A DNA stretch of 64,000 bases from Acidimicrobiia bacterium (GTDB taxonomy: Bacteria; Actinomycetota; Acidimicrobiia; Spongiisociales; ZC4RG35). The notes below the pieces were generated by a model. That model was not told the DNA's origin. It saw only the letters and a program-made list of their open reading frames with translations, and did no database searches. How positions within the stretch are numbered: position 1 is the stretch's first letter; every line of letters starts with the position of its first letter. Made by a program: the position numbers and the translations under genes. Positions 62,053-64,000 of the stretch are shown one piece after another. The stretch covers positions 491,832 to 555,831 of the forward strand of contig JANQRA010000002.1 in NCBI GenBank assembly GCA_028284765.1. Reading direction: 5' to 3'.

Positions 62053-64000
62053 ATGTCCGATTCGTCCCCTCACACCACTGAAGTCGGCTCTCCGTCAGCC
62101 GAGCCGTGGGAAGCCGTCGTCAATGGGCTCGACACCAACGTCGAGTCGGGGCTTGCAAACGCGACAGCTGATCAGCGACTATCTCGACACGGCCCGAATG
62201 TCCTGAGCGCTGAATCCCGGTCGCGGACTCTCGAGAGGGTGTTCGATCAATTCAACGATGTTCTGATCTGGCTCCTCCTCGCTGCTGCCGCCGTCAGCGG
62301 GTTCCTGCTCGAAGCATGGATCGACGCCGCAGCGATTGCGGCGATCGTGTTGTTGAACGCCGCAATCGGCTTCACCCAGGAGACTCGCGCCAACAACGCA
62401 CTCGAGAAGCTGAAGGACATGCAGGCGCCCGAAGCCGTCGTTCTTCGGAATGGCTCTAAGCAACGAATAGCCGCAGAACTCATCGTTCCCGGTGACATCC
62501 TGCATCTCGAGAGCGGAGACCTGATCGCTGCGGACGCGAGGATCGTGAAGAGCGTTCATCTGGTGGTCAATGAGGCTCCGCTGACAGGTGAGTCGATGCC
62601 CATCCCCAAGTCTGAAGACGCGGTTCCTCCGGGGACACCACTCGCCGATCGGACGTCGATGCTGCACGCTGGAACCGCCGTCGTGTCCGGGAGAGGCGTC
62701 GCGATCGTGGTTGAGACCGGCTCCGCAACGGAAATGGGAACGATCGCCAATCTCTTCTCCGACGATCGTCCGCAGACCCCCCTACAGGTCGAGTTGTCCA
62801 GAGTCGGGCGGCGCCTTGCCGCGTTGGCAGGTGTGGCAGCGGTGCTTGTCTTCGCTGCCGGCCTCCTGCGTTCTTACCCGGTAGAGACGATGCTTCTCAC
62901 CGCGGTGGCGCTTGCGGTTGCTGCGATACCAGAGGGATTGCCAGCGGTCGTCACCGTTTCACTATCAGCAGGCTTGCAGAGAATGGCCCGCCGGAATGCC
63001 GTCGTTCGGCGTCTTCCCGCCGTCGAGGCGCTGGGAGCAGTCGACGTTGTTTGCACGGACAAGACCGGGACCATCACCGCCCCTGAGATCGAGGTCGCCG
63101 AAGTTCGATTCCTTGGATCGAGCGGATCGAACCGACTCGACTCCCTCGATAAGACTGACAGTCGAGTTGGTTCAGCGCTCTTGGTCGCGCTCCTGTGCAA
63201 TGACTCCTTTGAGAGCCCGGACGGATGGGTCGGGGACCCCACGGAGATCGCACTCAAACGAATGGTTGACGAGCACTCAGGACTCGATAGCGCTAAGGCC
63301 ATGGCAAAGCTGCCGAGAGTCGACGAAGTGGGATTCGACAGTCGACGCAAGATGATGACCACCGTCCACACTGATGGGGCAGCCACTTTCATCGCATCGA
63401 AAGGTGCCCCGGAGGTCCTAGCCGACATCTGCACAGAAGCTCTCGGACCGAACGGGCCAATTCCCTTGAGCGACGAAGAACGCAACGAGGTGATGCAATC
63501 GGCTGAGTCCCTGGCAAGCGCCGGCATGCGGACCTTGGCACTGGCATGTCGACGAGGGCGCGAAACCGATGAAGAGCCCGAGGAGGCCCTGACTTACGTG
63601 GCGTTGGTTGGGCTCCGCGAGAAGTTACGTCCGGAGGTTCCAGATGCAGTCGAATCAGCAAGGAAGGCCGGCGTCAGGACGGTGATGATCACTGGCGACC
63701 ACGCGGTGACCGCACGCGCCGTTTCCAACGCCGTCGGCATCAGCGAAGGCTCAGTGATGGAAGGGACGCGGCTGTCGGAGACGAGTGCCGACGAACTCTC
63801 CGAATTCATCACGGACTACACAGTGTTTGCCCGCGTCGACCCCGCAGACAAGGTGAAGATCATCGACGCCTGGCACGCTCGTGGGGCACGAGTGGCGATG
63901 ACAGGTGACGGCGTCAACGACGCGCCTGCACTCCATCGGGCTGATATCGGAGTTGCCATGGGGTCAGGCACCGATGTCGCCAAGGAAGCCGCCGGCCTGG
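62053..64000 (+). CDS. P-type cation-transporting ATPase, P2 type (3' end outside window)
   Basis: The open frame from ATG 62053 reaches the right edge, giving 649 visible residues. An N-terminal cation-ATPase domain is followed by the TGES actuator motif at 178-181, the PEGLPAVVTVSLSAGL helix typical of Ca2+ and Na+/K+ pumps near 295, the phosphorylated D336 in DKTGTIT, and the hinge GDGVNDAPAL near residue 622. Ca2+ transport is the commonest role for bacterial PEGLP pumps, but Na+ or K+ cannot be excluded. The C-terminal membrane half lies outside the window. Confidence 0.92.
   Translation, partial: MSDSSPHTTEVGSPSAEPWEAVVNGLDTNVESGLANATADQRLSRHGPNVLSAESRSRTLERVFDQFNDVLIWLLLAAAAVSGFLLEAWIDAAAIAAIVLLNAAIGFTQETRANNALEKLKDMQAPEAVVLRNGSKQRIAAELIVPGDILHLESGDLIAADARIVKSVHLVVNEAPLTGESMPIPKSEDAVPPGTPLADRTSMLHAGTAVVSGRGVAIVVETGSATEMGTIANLFSDDRPQTPLQVELSRVGRRLAALAGVAAVLVFAAGLLRSYPVETMLLTAVALAVAAIPEGLPAVVTVSLSAGLQRMARRNAVVRRLPAVEALGAVDVVCTDKTGTITAPEIEVAEVRFLGSSGSNRLDSLDKTDSRVGSALLVALLCNDSFESPDGWVGDPTEIALKRMVDEHSGLDSAKAMAKLPRVDEVGFDSRRKMMTTVHTDGAATFIASKGAPEVLADICTEALGPNGPIPLSDEERNEVMQSAESLASAGMRTLALACRRGRETDEEPEEALTYVALVGLREKLRPEVPDAVESARKAGVRTVMITGDHAVTARAVSNAVGISEGSVMEGTRLSETSADELSEFITDYTVFARVDPADKVKIIDAWHARGARVAMTGDGVNDAPALHRADIGVAMGSGTDVAKEAAGL

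Noticed and set aside
1-64000. CRISPR arrays, transposases, integrases, phage genes
   Set aside because: No direct-repeat arrays and no such protein families were seen on either strand.

Overview
The window (about 60% GC, no rRNA) reads as chromosomal DNA of an actinobacterium, most plausibly a deep lineage such as Acidimicrobiia. Evidence: a WhiB protein, DUF3107 and DUF4032 proteins, MEP-pathway isoprenoid synthesis (ispE), many Thr-rich lipoproteins, frequent GTG/TTG starts, and many start codons placed 6-8 nt after a TAnnnT -10 hexamer (leaderless-type promoters). The lineage is inferred; there is no phylogenetic marker beyond housekeeping genes.

Layout. (1) 1-11.1 kb, sugar uptake and catabolism: two MalF/MalG-type permeases, a beta-propeller glycosidase-like protein, then a coupled cassette (2-hydroxyacid dehydrogenase, PfkB kinase, LacD-type aldolase, fucose-isomerase-family protein, Gfo/Idh/MocA oxidoreductase) that could isomerise, phosphorylate and split an unknown sugar. 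A DUF4032 kinase-like gene and a MalK-type ATPase with altered Q- and H-loops follow. (2) 11.1-17.4 kb: a threonine-synthase-type enzyme and a molybdopterin oxidoreductase operon whose 4Fe-4S subunit is fused to its NrfD membrane anchor. (3) 17.4-22.2 kb, alpha-glucoside metabolism: GH13, beta-phosphoglucomutase-type HAD, GH65 phosphorylase. (4) 22.2-32.8 kb, housekeeping: DNA ligase, YqeY, GDPD, WhiB with a perfect CRP-type palindrome in its leader, DUF3107, LysM, PQQ-type dehydrogenase, prs-glmU with tRNA-Gln, ispE-rsmA-tatD, an AbrB-type regulator and rsmI. (5) 32.8-37.9 kb: lipoproteins with Thr-rich stalks, a MarR regulator, a beta-lactamase-fold protein and DUF2867. (6) 37.9-48 kb and 57.9-64 kb, ion homeostasis: a rearranged Mrp antiporter operon (A-B fusion, C, D, F, G-E fusion), two CaCA exchangers, two CPA2 antiporters, two universal stress proteins and a P2-type ATPase cut by the window edge. 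(7) 48-57.9 kb, mixed: Rieske-glutamate synthase fusion, an ECF sigma module with paralogous extracellular proteins, an AlkZ-like protein, DUF2807, ArsR with SRPBCC, an M15 peptidase and a VOC protein.

The strongest candidates for undescribed biology are: the ECF sigma module, with a mirror-image pair of putative sigma promoters (GTAAACC-N16-CGTG on both strands) between the sigma operon and a divergent secreted protein paralogous to the sigma partner's external part; a nearly identical 20-bp palindromic element before a tandem universal stress protein gene and before a 61-aa orphan gene; the coupled sugar cassette of unknown substrate; and short leader ORFs coupled by stop/start overlap to a redox gene and an antiporter gene.

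The genome is compact. Several convergent pairs have no spacer at all, and twice two opposing TAG stops share one CTAG, so transcription must end inside the neighbouring gene. Clear hairpin terminators remain at a few places (24.7, 47.7, 50.7 and 61.1 kb).
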